From positions 3,493,997 through 3,557,996 of the forward strand of contig CM043964.1 in NCBI GenBank assembly GCA_014529385.2: a stretch of 64,000 nucleotides of DNA, given 5' to 3'. The notes beneath the pieces were generated by a model that saw nothing but the letters and a program-made list of their open reading frames with translations, had not been told where the DNA came from and searched no databases. Positions within the stretch are counted from its first letter, which is position 1, and each line of letters begins with the position of its first letter. This DNA comes from Adiantum capillus-veneris. Its lineage: Eukaryota; Streptophyta; Polypodiopsida; Polypodiales; Pteridaceae. This document shows, piece by piece, positions 11,798 through 23,238 of the stretch. Both the position numbers and the translations under genes were made by a program.

Positions 11798-12156
11798 CCC
11801 CTTCAAACACACGTACAAGAACCCAAACTTTTTGACTGACTCAGTTCCCAAAAACTTCAATGGAGCTCAAGCTTTAGATAAGGACAAACACATGCACATC
11901 AAATGAGTTTTCATAGTTAATCATCGGAATTACAACAGGCAAAGGACATTCCAGGATCTCTCGTAATCTTCTTGGCCCCTTCAAACACACGTACAAGAAC
12001 CCAAACTTTTTGACTGACTCAGTTCCCAAAAACTTCAATGGAGCTCAAGCTTTAGATAAGGACAAACACATGCACATCAAATGAGTTTTCATAGTTAATC
12101 ATCGGAATTACAAGAGGCAAAGGACATTCCAGGATCTCTCGTAATCTTCTTGGCCC
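11798..12156. repeat. 178-bp tandem duplication in LTR-C leader
   Basis: The segment CTTCAAACACACGTACAAG through CTCGTAATCTTCTTGG occurs twice in a row with period 178 (about 11798-11975 and 11976-12156). The copies are almost identical (one visible change, ACAACAGG versus ACAAGAGG). It lies directly upstream of the gag start codon on the minus strand, so it lengthens the 5' untranslated leader only. Confidence 0.9.
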
Positions 12157-12499
12157 GAACATAAAGACTATGCGCTGCTGGAAAAAAATCTTCCTGGACA
12201 CATGAACATTTATCTGGATTCTTTGAGTTAAATGAAAAGGAGTGAATTGAGGTCCATTTTGATCATCCATTAAAGCCAACCATGAAGCTCCCAAGAAAGC
12301 ACACCTGTCTTATCCTCTGATTTTGCCAAAATTTCAGCAGCATAACAGCATAAATGGCTCAAAAGACCAAAAAACCAGCCATCATAACTTGGAAAAATTT
12401 TGGCAGAGTTTTCCCAGAAATAGAGCAGTAGGAACCCAAAATATAGACTGTATATGTATGCATAAACTGTCAACAATAGAACCCGAGCATCAAGTAGGA

Positions 12500-12805
12500 C
12501 TCACTAGTACATAGCCTATGGCGAGGTCATGAAAAGGGTACTCCAGCTACCTGTATCACCGAAAGGATCTCCACATTTGAGAATCCCCCAGCTCAATAAA
12601 AACCTCACACTATCGACCCTCACACGAAGGCTAATGCAAATCGCGTATAGTCAAGTCTCAGAAATGACTATCTTCCAGACCAAGTCTCAGAAATGGCTGG
12701 GACTGCCAAATACAACCAAGTATGGCTCCACAAATGCGTACAATGGCAGTTTCCACAAGTAACGTACAATCTAGCAGACAATGTGCTCAAATAGGCTCCA
12801 AGTGA
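12500..12805 (-). other. shared leader module, copy 1 (LTR-C)
   Basis: Recognisably the same sequence as the reverse complement of 37190-37500 (leader of Cop-G) and as 26205-26485 (leader of Cop-E). Shared blocks include CCTATGGCGAGG, GGGTACTCCAGC, GAGAATCCCCCAGCTCAA, CTATCGACCCTCACA and TGTGCTCAAATAGG. In all three elements it lies in the 5' leader in sense orientation relative to gag. Copy 1 has an internal duplication of the GTCTCAGAAATG block. Function unknown; a packaging, dimerisation or translation signal is possible. Confidence 0.75.
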
Positions 12806-12997
12806 TGCATACCCACAACCATTGCAAGTGACACCACTGCTAATATATTACTGTACTCCAGCTACGTGAACCTGTGTGAATCACCTGTACCTGTACCTAT
12901 CCCTGTAACCTGTAACCTGTAACATGTAATCTGCAACCTGCAACCTGTAATCCCGAATCTCGAAGCTTGAAGCTCGAAGCAGAAGGTACTAGAAGAA

Positions 12998-13020
12998 GAT
13001 CCTCAGTGGGGGCGACAAAA
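12998..13020 (-). other. LTR-C primer-binding-site-like sequence
   Basis: On the minus strand the 5' LTR ends CCGCTCACA at 13024 and three bases later TTTTGTCGCCCCCACTGAGG begins. It is related to the PBS-like site of LTR-A at 8212-8236. The priming tRNA was not identified. Confidence 0.5.
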
Positions 13021-13023
13021 GAA

Positions 13024-14160
13024 TGTGAGCGGGATGAAAACACACACAGCGCCTCTATAACGACCCGACACACACTCTTGGGAAGATACACACACACACT
13101 ATGGGGCACCACTCGGCTTAGACAACACACCTGGCCGAGACAGGGAACACACCTCTGGAGTGAGAGGAGAGAGACTATCCACTTGCCCACTCCACACACA
13201 CACACACACACACACCCAAAAAACTCAGCTCAAAAGAGGAGAATTTCTGATTTTTAGATACAATTGAGCTTGGGCCAACACCAATGGGGCAAATAGCTCA
13301 CACAATATGGGTAAAATAAGCCAGATACAATCACAAACTAGAGCAGAAACTTCGCTCATGGGAGAAACTTACACAGAAAAACAGCAGGAAAAGAGTGAGG
13401 AATTTGGCAAAATGGACAGCGCCATCGCGTCCGGAACGGCCCAAAACCCCAATCTACAATGTCAAAGTGCTCAAATCCGACCTCGGATGAGCAGTTTACG
13501 GCCAAAACAAGCTCCAAAATGAGCAAAAACACAGCTGCGGCTGTTCCTCCTCTCTTCTCCACATTTTTTCTGGTCTTCTCTCTGTTTTTTCAGTTCCCAC
13601 ACTTAGCTTTATTAGTTGGGCACCCTTGGCCTTTTAGATGACCTCAAACGGACCCCGAACTGGCCAAAAACTGACCTCGCAGTGCATAGTTGTCACCTTT
13701 TTTGCATCATCCGCACACCTCGCACTCATTTCTTTTCAATAATGCATCTCGCAACCACGTGAAGTGGCCCCAAAAAAGTGGTCCTAATGATGACCTTTCT
13801 GCATAACTCTCACAAGAAAACACCACTTTGTGTCAGTATTCATCCATGTGCAAATATTGACCCCATTCGCCCTCCTAACGCCACTAGATGCCATCTGACG
13901 CACCTGCTTACCTCATGTCATCGGCCCGCGGATAGCTTCCTCGAGAAGTTTTTCGCGCTACCAACTCCTCATTATTGTAGAGAAAACACACTGGTACTGG
14001 TAACGATGAAAATCGATGCACTATGTACACCCTGTCCTACTTGTACACATGTGAGCCCCACGTAACCACCTGGCTCTGGAAAATGGGCAATACTTTATTT
14101 CATGCACCATGCATGGGTATGTACATATGCGCAATCCCTTGCTCCAAAAAACTCCTGACA
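13024..14160 (-). repeat. LTR-C right LTR (5' LTR)
   Basis: Partner of 9079-10228. It starts TGTGAGCGGGATG and ends ACTCCTGACA at 14160. In minus orientation this is the promoter-bearing copy. PPR relic sequence resumes at 14161. Confidence 0.85.
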
Positions 14161-15564
14161 ACGTAATATAGTATTTCTCTAGATGCTATCACCTATTCTT
14201 GCCCCTTGAAGACATGGGAAATTATGCCAAAAGTTGACACGGGAAAAAAATATATGATGAGATTGTTAGTTAAAGTCATTGTAACAGAATTTTTTTTTGC
14301 CACACTGCTTCTCTCTCTTGCGCTACAAAAATTTTGTTTTTCTCTTGGAGTGTTTGCTTTGCAATGTTGGTGATATAAAGGAGGTATTACAGACATATGT
14401 TGAATGCCAACAAAAAGGGAATGGTAAGTTGCAAGATAAGTCTATTGTGTAAGCTTCAAAGGGTCCCAAATGTGACAACAAGTTTGAAAGAGTAGAGGGT
14501 TATCATTAGGGAGGAGCATTATCCCTGCAAGGAGCCCAATTGCTAATGGGCCTACAAGAAGCCCAATTGATGATGGCTTACAGAGTCCATGTATGCGTGT
14601 TGATGGGACAATACCATTGCAAAAGGTGGAAGCAATCATGGACATGATTGTGGCAGTAGACAAATTGCTACAAGAAAATAGAAAAGGCAGCCAGTGCAAA
14701 TCCTAAGGTGCATGCTAGAGCAACCACTATGTCAAGCCAAAATTGTAGTGTGGTGACATTTGCATGGTCTGGCCTAGATGAGTATATGGAATCTACAATA
14801 GTGCATAGGCATGTGTATGCTATGCTTGATTTTTCCCGCAATTGTGGAGCTAGGCTACTTTCCAAATGAGTGTACCTATGTTTGCATTTTGAAGGTATGT
14901 TGTATTATGCAAGGCAATGACTTCATTAAACAAATTCATTAGACGGGTGTTGAAAAATTTTGTCATGAATTGCAATCCTCATGTATAACAAGTGTCATGT
15001 ACTTTGGAAAGCACACTAAGTGTTGATGAATGTCCTGCTCTAAATGTCATTTCTTGGAGTGTGCTTCTATTTGAAAATGTTTCGATTGTCGTATCTTGGA
15101 CTATGCTTACTTTTGAAGCACATCAAGTTTCTTGATGACCACCTTATCTCGATTTTCATTTATGTACATGAAGTGTGGTGTACTTTTTGAAACCACAACA
15201 AGTTGATGGGCTTCTTGTCTTGATTTTTGTTCACCAACATGGGTAGGGCAAGGAGCTCTTAGGTGTATTCAATGGGTGCTAAGTTATGCCATATTGCCAA
15301 ATGTGATCATGCATATGGCATCATCTAGGACATTGATGCGTCAAATAAATGTATGAGGAGATTGTTAGCTAGGGGTTTCTAAATAAAGATGTCATGATCT
15401 AGTTTACATGTATATCACGTATGGTATTTTTACCATTGGATTGAGTAAATAAGCTCTAGGCTGTTTTGATTTGATGCAAAGTGTCTCTTAAGGAAACCAT
15501 GTGCGCTTACATGTTGACTGCATGCGGCATTATGTAAGACATTAGCTTGGGAAAACAAATTCAT

Positions 15565-15570
<6 letters not shown>
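14161..15570 (+). pseudogene. PPR-protein gene relic, part 2
   Basis: Shifted frames keep repeated PPR signatures: SLDAITYSCPLK followed by VDTGKK and YDEIVS near 14178-14275; LGYFPNECTYVCILK near 14850-14900; KQI.YEEIVS.GF near 15335-15395; CAYMLTACGIM, then DISLGKQIHGI near 15505-15570. These match the P..TY..(I/L)LKACG...GK.IH.EIV arrangement of plant PPR proteins, repeated at least three times. Stops and frameshifts are frequent, so the gene is dead. The stretch 14500-14703 stays open but shows no known motif. The relic ends at the TA/GA microsatellite and is interrupted upstream by LTR-C. Confidence 0.7.

Positions 15571-15633
<63 letters not shown>
15571..15633. repeat. (TA)n-(GA)n compound microsatellite
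   Basis: A run of TA dinucleotides (about 15571-15597) passes through AAAGAGAAA into GA dinucleotides (to about 15633). Confidence 0.95.
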
Positions 15634-15636
<3 letters not shown>

Positions 15637-16163
15637 GGGGTGGGGTGCTAATTTTTGTCAATAGTGCCTTCAATAGTGCATCCAATGATTTGAAGGTACT
15701 TTTTCCTCTACCGTAATGGTGCTACTATCATTAGTTAGATAGAGAAATTTAATAGCATATGGGAGAAAGATTGTATTCATACATAATGGAGCATCAATTG
15801 TATATTTGGTAACACATAGTGGCAACATCCAAGAATCTTCGTAATTTTTTCCCCTGTAGAGGGAGGATTGTGTTTCAAGAATAGAGGCCATGCTTTTCTA
15901 TAGTCGCAGCATCGCATGGTCACATTCTAGTAGCATTTAAAAGGCTATGACTTATTTCTATTCACAAGACTTTTAAGGTCCCTGAGGGACACTTGTCTAA
16001 CAAAGAAAATTGAACAGCCTTCTCCCTTGGGGTACTCAGGCCTTTAGAGGCCAAAAATTGAGCTTTTTACTTATACATAACTTTGCAATAAAACGCCATG
16101 AAACTACAACTGCCCAATTTAGTGAATATCTTTTGTTGTGAGCTACTATTGAGAGTTTCATGT
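15634..16163. other. unassigned spacer left of LTR-D
   Basis: AT-rich sequence with no long open frame, no repeat partner elsewhere in the window and no recognisable motif. It ends at ATGT (16160-16163), the probable left target-site copy of LTR-D. Confidence 0.6.
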
Positions 16164-17167
16164 TGTCATGTGTTGGCACGTTCTTAATGTGAAATTAAAG
16201 TATCCACCTCACTCTTAATGTTTATGATGTGTGGGACCAAATGCTACAATGTACATAGTGTGATATATGCGAAAATGAATGTCACGGTTGCAGTCGTGTA
16301 CATACCTTGTCGGGAGGGCGAGGCCCTACACGTGGCACCATGGAATGCTTTTACACATAAATATATGCCTAATTTTCTTTGGGAATGTACAAATGTCAAG
16401 AGTTTCGAAGAAGCACGCTCGTTTTGCCTAGAAAGTTCAATGCGGGCAATCTCGGCAAAAAATAGCAGGCTTCGTGTGCTAGCATGACAGACGTATCCAA
16501 AGTGCTTACCAAGTGGGAAAATGAGGTTCAACATGAAATTTGAGCCCAATGGGATTTTTCCCAGCTCGTTTGGGCTTTTTACGGACAAAAAAGTGACATT
16601 TTTGGGCTAAAATTGGTCAAAATAGCCTTAAAAATGCTCAAAATAGCTCAAAATGCCACATCAACGATGCTGGAGTTGTTGCTCAAGTTGTGTGAGAATT
16701 TTTAGATCCAAGATTGAGCTCATTTGGGCACATGAGCAAGGAGATACAACCATTCCTTTACAGGGTGCTAGTGCAGTCCCGTGTTGCTTCCACTACATGG
16801 TTGAGGCTGTGAGGCCTCCAATTAGGGTTTCCCCTCCTCAAATAACTACTTGGGCTTCTCCAATGAAGTACTGAAGCTTCCATGAAATGGTCACGATGAA
16901 AAATCAAAGCGTAAATTTAGGGTTTTTAACATGTCAAATGAGCACTGCATCTGTGCAATTGGGAGCGAGGCTACACCTAATCTTCACACACACAAGAGTT
17001 TTGAGTTAGTATTGGTTATTTTTCAAAGTGGAGCTTTCATGGCTGGAGTTTTTTTCTTTTTTAGTGTGTTTTTGGCTTCAAATCGTCTACGCCTTGCTTG
17101 ATTTTGCTACGAATCCTCATAGTCAGAGGCCCGGCGCTTTCCTAGTCGCACTGCGCACTTCTTGACA
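16164..17167 (+). repeat. LTR-D left LTR
   Basis: About 1004 bp, starts TGTCATGTGTTGG and ends GCACTTCTTGACA. The partner starts TGTCGTGCGTTGG, so two CpG sites are read as CpA/TpG here. Includes the shared block ATATGCGAAAATGAATGTCA and a repeated AAAATG/CTCAAAAT stretch near 16600-16655. The ORF 16218-16487 is present in both LTRs but with changes, and has no known motif. Confidence 0.85.
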
Positions 17168-17251
17168 CGTTTTTGGTGAACCCGACGCGAAGTAGGCTAG
17201 GGTGAGGGTTCAAAAGCTTCATTGAAGGTCTCAAATCAAATATTTAAAGCT

Positions 17252-19627
17252 ATGGAGCAACAAGAGCAACAGGGGGTTCGGTTTGATCTAGTCACAATGC
17301 AAATGTTTCAAGATTTTGCAGTGTTTATGCAGCAACAGCAAGCTGCAGAAAGGAGGGAGCTCTCCTCAACCAAAGCGTTTCAATCTGTGGTGAAGACATT
17401 GGACCAATTTAAATTCAAAGATGTAACAAAGTATCTTTGTGGATATGTAAAGGAGATGGAGGTTCATCAAGTGCCCGAAGCAGAGATGGTGCAAAGTTTT
17501 GAACTTGTTGTGGTTCCCGAGATCAGAGAGCATGTAAGGGGAATTACAAATGAGAATGGGGCAACTTGGGAAGCATTCAAATTAGCCTTGAAGGAAGAGT
17601 ATTTCATGGAGGACTCCGAAAGGGTAACAAAGAGGACTTTCTTAAAGTGGGTAGTTCGGTCAAAAGAGGGGCTCTCGCCTACCGAACTGCTAAGGGAATT
17701 CAAACGCCGTTATGATCAACTTTTAAGAACTGAAAAGGCTACTCTAAACTCGGAGAAGACAGAGCTCTTTTTGCAAGCCGCATGTAAAGAGATTCAAGAG
17801 AAGTTAGAGTTACTACTTGATGATAAGGATGCGGAACAGGGATACTGATTGGAATGAGGTCGAAGACACCATTTCACTGCTAGCTAAGCGACATCGACGA
17901 AGAGACAAGATGATAGTCAACCCTACTCAATCCCCAAGTGTTCCCGAGAGTCCTATAAAGCCTGTGATTGTGTTTCCAAAGAGTTACAAATCCATCCTAG
18001 ATGATATTGTCAAAGGAATGCAAGAGCTCAAGTTAAAGCTTACAAGGCTAGAAGAAAAGGGGCAACCATCAGGTCAATCTACAGGGCAACAACCGCAAAC
18101 CAGAGAAGGCTTTGTCAATAGATGCATATGGTGTGATAGTACTGACCATGGAAGGAGGGATTGTGAAAGTTTTAAAGACGCTTTGACAAAAGAGCTCATT
18201 TTCTTTAAAGATAGAAAAATTCAATTAAGTGAAACAGGTAAGCTCTTGGGAACAAACTTTGGCAAAGGCGGGATGAAGAAACTAGTTGAGGACATGGCTA
18301 CTAGCCATGCCATCTCAATGGTTGAGGCAGCCGCCTATGGGTTGAAGGTGGATCCTATTAAGAAAAAAGGATCAGTCCAGGTTGGAGAAGAGGAATATAA
18401 TGGTATTGGAGAGCTATGGTCATGCGCTATAGAGTCTGCTATGAAGGGTAAAATGACTACAGAGGTTTTACATGAAGCAATGGAGATTGCATTCGGCTTG
18501 AAACAAGTTGGAATGACCCTGTGGACTCTTTGTCAGTGCATGCATATATTGCCAAATGTCAAGCAAATGAGGCCATTGTTGAAGAGAAACGTAGGCGTGA
18601 GAATGGGGAGGAAGGGCCTTCAAAGCGAGCAACAAGGAGTGGAGGTAGAAATGACACAGTGCCTCCTAGATCACCTTCCCCACAACAGATGCCTGTCCCC
18701 GAAGTGCCTATGCAAGAAGCCTCTAAAGAAAAGAAGAAGGATGCAACAAAATCCAAAGCAAAGGGTCCGGCCTACAAACTCCAATCCGATATAGAGGCAG
18801 CAACGGATCTCAAAAAGGTTTTGGAAGAGAGGATTCTAAACAGTAAGGTGGAATTTACCTTGGGTGAGGTCCATGGTATAGCAAAGCAGGAATTCCACGA
18901 AGAAATAATTGATATCATAAAGAGGAAGCGGAAGTCTCTTACTGAATCTATCCATGTACAGGGTGAAGAAGAGACTTTAAATGCACAGGGTGTACAGGTC
19001 TATGGAAAACAAGGTGATGAAACTATTGTTGCATGCTACAAGTCTAGGGGAGGAGTAAAACATGTTCGCTTCTTGGATGATGAAGATGAAGTGGAGACCA
19101 TTCATAAGAGCTACTACTTGAATAGTCACTGGGCAAGAGCAACTACTGATACGGTGGTAAAAGTGGGAGACTTAGAAGAGCCATACATTGCGTTGATAGA
19201 TCATGGGTCGGAAATTAGCCTCATGTCAAAGAGTCTTTATCAAAAAGGAAAATGTCCAATTGATATAAATCATGGATGGATGATTCGTGCAGCAAACAAC
19301 TCATCAGGGGAGCTGTACGGAGCTTGTCCAAATGTAAAGGTGACTATTGGGGATGTGAAAGATGACCAAAATTTCTTTGTACAGAAGATGTCTACATATC
19401 CTCTTATCCTTGGGCAGCCATACATCACTGCTACTCGCATGGAAACCAAGGTGATGGATGACGGGTCAACTTATGCAAGAATAAGGAGCACGGATGGAAA
19501 GCGTGCAGTACAGTTTTTTACTGTTTGTGAAGACCGTGAAAGTCTAAGAGAGCAACCCTTTCCAAAGACAAACAAAGAGTTCAAGGACTACAGGGATATG
19601 AGGGGTTTTGGCCATGTACCATTGTAG
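17252..19627 (+). pseudogene. gag and protease of LTR-D (frameshifted)
   Basis: Gag starts at ATG 17252 (MEQQEQQG). The frame continues to 17848, where a single-base insertion moves it to 17817-18794. Another shift near 18510 moves it to 18521-19627. A zinc knuckle CIWCDSTDHGRRDC (CX2CX4HX4C) lies at about 18124-18165. The retropepsin active site reads ALIDHGSEISLMS near 19190-19230, with LILGQPYI as the second conserved block near 19405. The usual plant Ty3 protease has D[ST]G; DHGS is the form known from fungal-type Ty3 elements. The frame ends at TAG 19625-19627. Confidence 0.8.
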
Positions 19628-19689
19628 AGCGGGATTGCAGTGGTACAAGAAGAGAAAGGTTCTCGCGTGATGTATATGCAAAGGAAACA

Positions 19690-22600
19690 TTTTCTACAGG
19701 TTTTGTAGGATTATCAGACTATGGATCTATTGCTTTTACAGAGTGTGAGGACTTAAAGCGGGGTGAACGACAACATGTAAATAGTGTACAAAGACGTTTG
19801 AAGATGAATGGGCTGCTAGAAGATGAAGAATGCATTGCAGGTGTGCTTGATGAGTGTTCTTTTGTGGATACTATGCAAGATTTGGAGTCTTTAGTGGATT
19901 GCAATTTGCATATGGGAAGTGAGGTCGTGAAAGTATGCTCAATAGAAATGTACAAGGTCATTGAGGATTTCAAAAATGCTCAAAGTGTTGATGTACGAGT
20001 GGAGACTAAGTATAAGTCCGTGGCAAAGAAAGTGAAACCAGTGGCATTACCTCTACCAAAAGACTGCACAAATAAGATAGAACAAGCTACTTTGCAACCT
20101 AGCCTTCGTGACCCAAGCAAGATTGGACACAAGTTCACAAAGGATTCTTTGAAAGAGTTAAAGGTTGGTTGCGAGGACAGTTTCACAAAAGCTGAAAAGG
20201 TATGCTTTGAAGACATGCTTGCCAAATACGGAAAAGCTTTTGCATTTGAGCCTTATGAGATAGGGTGTGTTGATCCATCCATTGTTGCTCCTATGGTGAT
20301 CTTCACTATCCCTCATGTACCTTGGAACTTGAGACCTATTCCTGTTCCAAAGGCTCATTTGCCAAAACTCATTGAGTTGCTTAATGAAAAGATCAAGATG
20401 GGTATCTTGGAGTCTTCTTGTGCTCCGTATTCAAACAGGTGGTTCACAGTTTCGAAGAAAAATGGTTCTTTACGCTTTATTCAGGATATGCAACCTGTAA
20501 ATAAGGTGACAACAGAAATGTGGGTATAGGGCCAATTGTCAATGAGTTTGCAGAGGCATTTGCAGGAAGGGCAATATATTCTATGGGAGATTTGTACTCA
20601 GGATATGATCAGTTCCAACTAGCAATGGAAAGCAGGGACCTGACTACCATGAGGACACCCTTGGGTTTAGTAAGGATGTGCACCTTACCTCAGGGGGCAA
20701 CTAATTCAGTTGCACATATGATGAATGGTATGAACAAAGTCCTACGTGACTTCATACCGCAAACTACAATACCTTTCCTTGATGATGTGCCAATCAAAGG
20801 ATGTGATGTAAGTGATAAAGATGTGGCTCTAGACTCGAGGGGGTGCCAAAAGTATGTGGCAACCCATATCAATGATTGTGATAATATCTTGTCAAGGTTG
20901 GAAGAGGTGAACCTTACCTTTTCTGGCCAAAAGTCAGTGTTTGGTGTGAATGAAGTTCTTATTGTGGGACATATGTGCAGGCCATATGGTAGAAGGCCTT
21001 GTCCTGCAAAGATTGATGTAATCTAGAGAATGAAAGAGAAATGTATAAATGTCACTGAGGTTCGAAGGTTCTTGGGTGCATGTGTGTTTTATGCTATCTG
21101 GATTCCTCATTATACACATGTAGCAAAGCCTTTGTATCAGCTTTTGAGAAAGAACAAAAAGTTTCAATGGGAAGAAATGCATACCCATGTCATGAGGAAA
21201 TTAAAGAATTTGTTGCTTATGTCTCCAACTTTGAGGAAAGCAAACTATGAATGTGGAAGATATGTAATTGTAACAGTGGATACTAGCCCCACAGGAATTG
21301 GATGGGCGATTGGGCAAGATGATGATGATGGCAAGCGATATGTAGTGAGGTTTGGAACAAAAGTCCTAAGTGCTCGTCAACGCAACTATCCACAGGTAAA
21401 ACGAGAGTTATGGGGAGTAGTCACAGCTTTGAAATGTGGCAAAGAGTATTTGATAGGAGCAAATGTAATAGTGGAGACTGATTGTCTACCCCTTCTTGGA
21501 ATGATAACAAGTTGCTCAACTCCCGACATTGCTATGTTGAGATGGATTGCCTACATAAAGTCCTTGAATCCAGAATTTAAGCATATTGCAGGGAAAGATA
21601 ATCCAGTTTTGCAGATATTCTTTCAAGAGCAAGGTATGAAAAAGAAGAAGACATGGTTGTCGAGGGTGATGATGTAGGCACACAGTTCTATAGTATCTCT
21701 CATGCCAAGGGTGATCATGTTTCCCTGTCAAATGCACTTGAGTCATTTACAGAGGACCTGTATCAAGGTGACTAGTTTCTCATTGGACGCTATCTGAGCA
21801 CTTTGACAAGGCAAGAAGGGTGGACTGATCAAGATTTCAAAAGAATACGGAGAAAGGCCTATGGATACTTTTTGAAAGATGGGTACTTATGGAAGCTTCC
21901 AAAAAAAAGAAATGGAAATCCAATGAGAGTCGTGAATGATAAAGACGCTCAAAATGAGCTTATGAAAAAGTTTCATGAGAGTCTTTATGCTGGACATAGA
22001 GGTGTATGGGCCACCTTTACTAAAACGAAAGAGAGGTATTGGTGGAAAGGTATGTATAAAGATGTATCTCACTTTGTGGAGTCTTGTGAAACCTGTCAAA
22101 TGTATTCAAATGTACGTCATCGTGATGGGTTGCACCCTACTTACCCATTGGCCATGCATTACAAGTGGGTAGTAGATCTGGTTACAATGCCATTGGGCTT
22201 ATGGCAAATGAGATACATAGTGCTTGCACGAGAAGACTTAACCAATCAAGTTGAAGGTCGTGCTCTAAGAACAAAAAGCACAGAAGGGGTATGTAAGTTC
22301 CTCTCGGATGATGTAATTAGCCGTTATGGTTGTGTTGGGAAAATAACAGCGGACAGGGGTGAGTTGGATGTTGACAAAGCAAGGGAGTTTTTCTCTAGGT
22401 TGGGCATTAAACTTGCTCTCACTAGTGCATATAATCCTGAGGGAAATGGTAAATCAGAGCGTGGCCATCCTCCTATCATTAAAGCTTTAGCTAAGGCCTG
22501 CAAAGGTAAAATGGGAGAGTGGCCTAGGTTGTTGTCTTTATGCTTTATGGGCTGATCGTACAACTCATAGCTCGGTTACTGGTTATATGCCTTTTGAGCT

Positions 22601-23180
22601 GATGTATGGTCAGAAACCTATAATGCCAATTGAGGATGTAATTCCCACATGGAATGTATTGCCTTGGGAAGATGGAATGAGTAGGGAAGACCTTCTTGCT
22701 TTGCGCATACAACAGTTAGAAAGAAGGCCCCAAGATATTGAGATTGCAGTAGCACGATTGAAAGATGCAAGGTTAAAGAATAAGGACAGATTTGATAAGA
22801 GGCATAGGCTCAGACCTAAAGCTATTGAGGAAGGTGATTGGGTGTTGGTGTATGACAGCAGTCTTGACAACCAACATTCAACAATAAGAAAGCTTTCAAA
22901 GAGATGGTTTGGTCCTTATGTGGTTCAGCATGTAAATGGGAATGCAACTTATACCTTGCATGAATTAGATGGGACAAAAATGAAGATTCCCATTGCAGGG
23001 AAAAGAATCAAGTTATTCAAAAGAAGAGGTGATACAGATCCCTTTGATTCACAGGAAGGTCAAAATGAAGGCTCTGATGAAAATGGTATGGATGTGGATG
23101 AAGAACAAGAGGTTGATGCGTTAGATTTTGTTGCAAGCGATGATGAAATTGACATGTATGTTGACTTAAATGAAGACTGA
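19690..23180 (+). pseudogene. RT, RNase H and integrase of LTR-D (frameshifted)
   Basis: Segments 19690-20529, 20520-21677, 21662-21800, 21803-22555 and 22540-23180 reconstruct pol in changing frames. RT: SLRFIQDMQPVNK, then GDLYSGYDQFQLA, LPQGATNS and PFLDDVPIKG (FLDD instead of YxDD) near 20775-20800. RNase H: VTVDTSPTGIGWAIG near 21275, ETDCLPL near 21475. Integrase: an HH-CC zinc domain (AGHRG...CETCQ, near 21990-22100), then catalytic D in VVDLVTM (about 22168), D in ITADRG (about 22345) and E in NGKSERG (about 22455). The C-terminal part has a RWFGPYVVQHV block like the GPY/F module. TAG codons at 21024-21026 and 21771-21773 stand where Trp is expected. Confidence 0.8.
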
Positions 23181-23238
23181 ACCTGCAAAAGATATCTGTG
23201 GCACATACCGGAGGATGTGCAGGTTTAGAGGGGGTTGA

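Larger units (their letters stand above)
9079..14160 (-). mobile_element. LTR-C, gag-only LTR retrotransposon (TR-GAG-like)
   Basis: Complete element with LTRs 9079-10228 and 13024-14160, beginning TGTGAGCGGG and ending CTCCTGACA. On the minus strand it has a PBS-like site after the 5' LTR (12998-13020), a long leader, one gag ORF (10327-11769) and a purine tract (AGGGGGTGGGCAAATTA) before the 3' LTR. There is no pol. Flanking tetramers are GCGT (9075-9078) and ACGT (14161-14164), probably a 4-bp target-site duplication with one transition. It sits in a dead PPR gene. Non-autonomous elements of this design need enzymes from another element. Confidence 0.85.

Noticed and set aside
16218-16487. 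An 89-codon ORF in the LTR of LTR-D (also at 23304-23567) as an LTR-encoded gene
   Set aside because: The frame is similar in both LTRs simply because the LTRs are copies; there is no motif and both strands are open.
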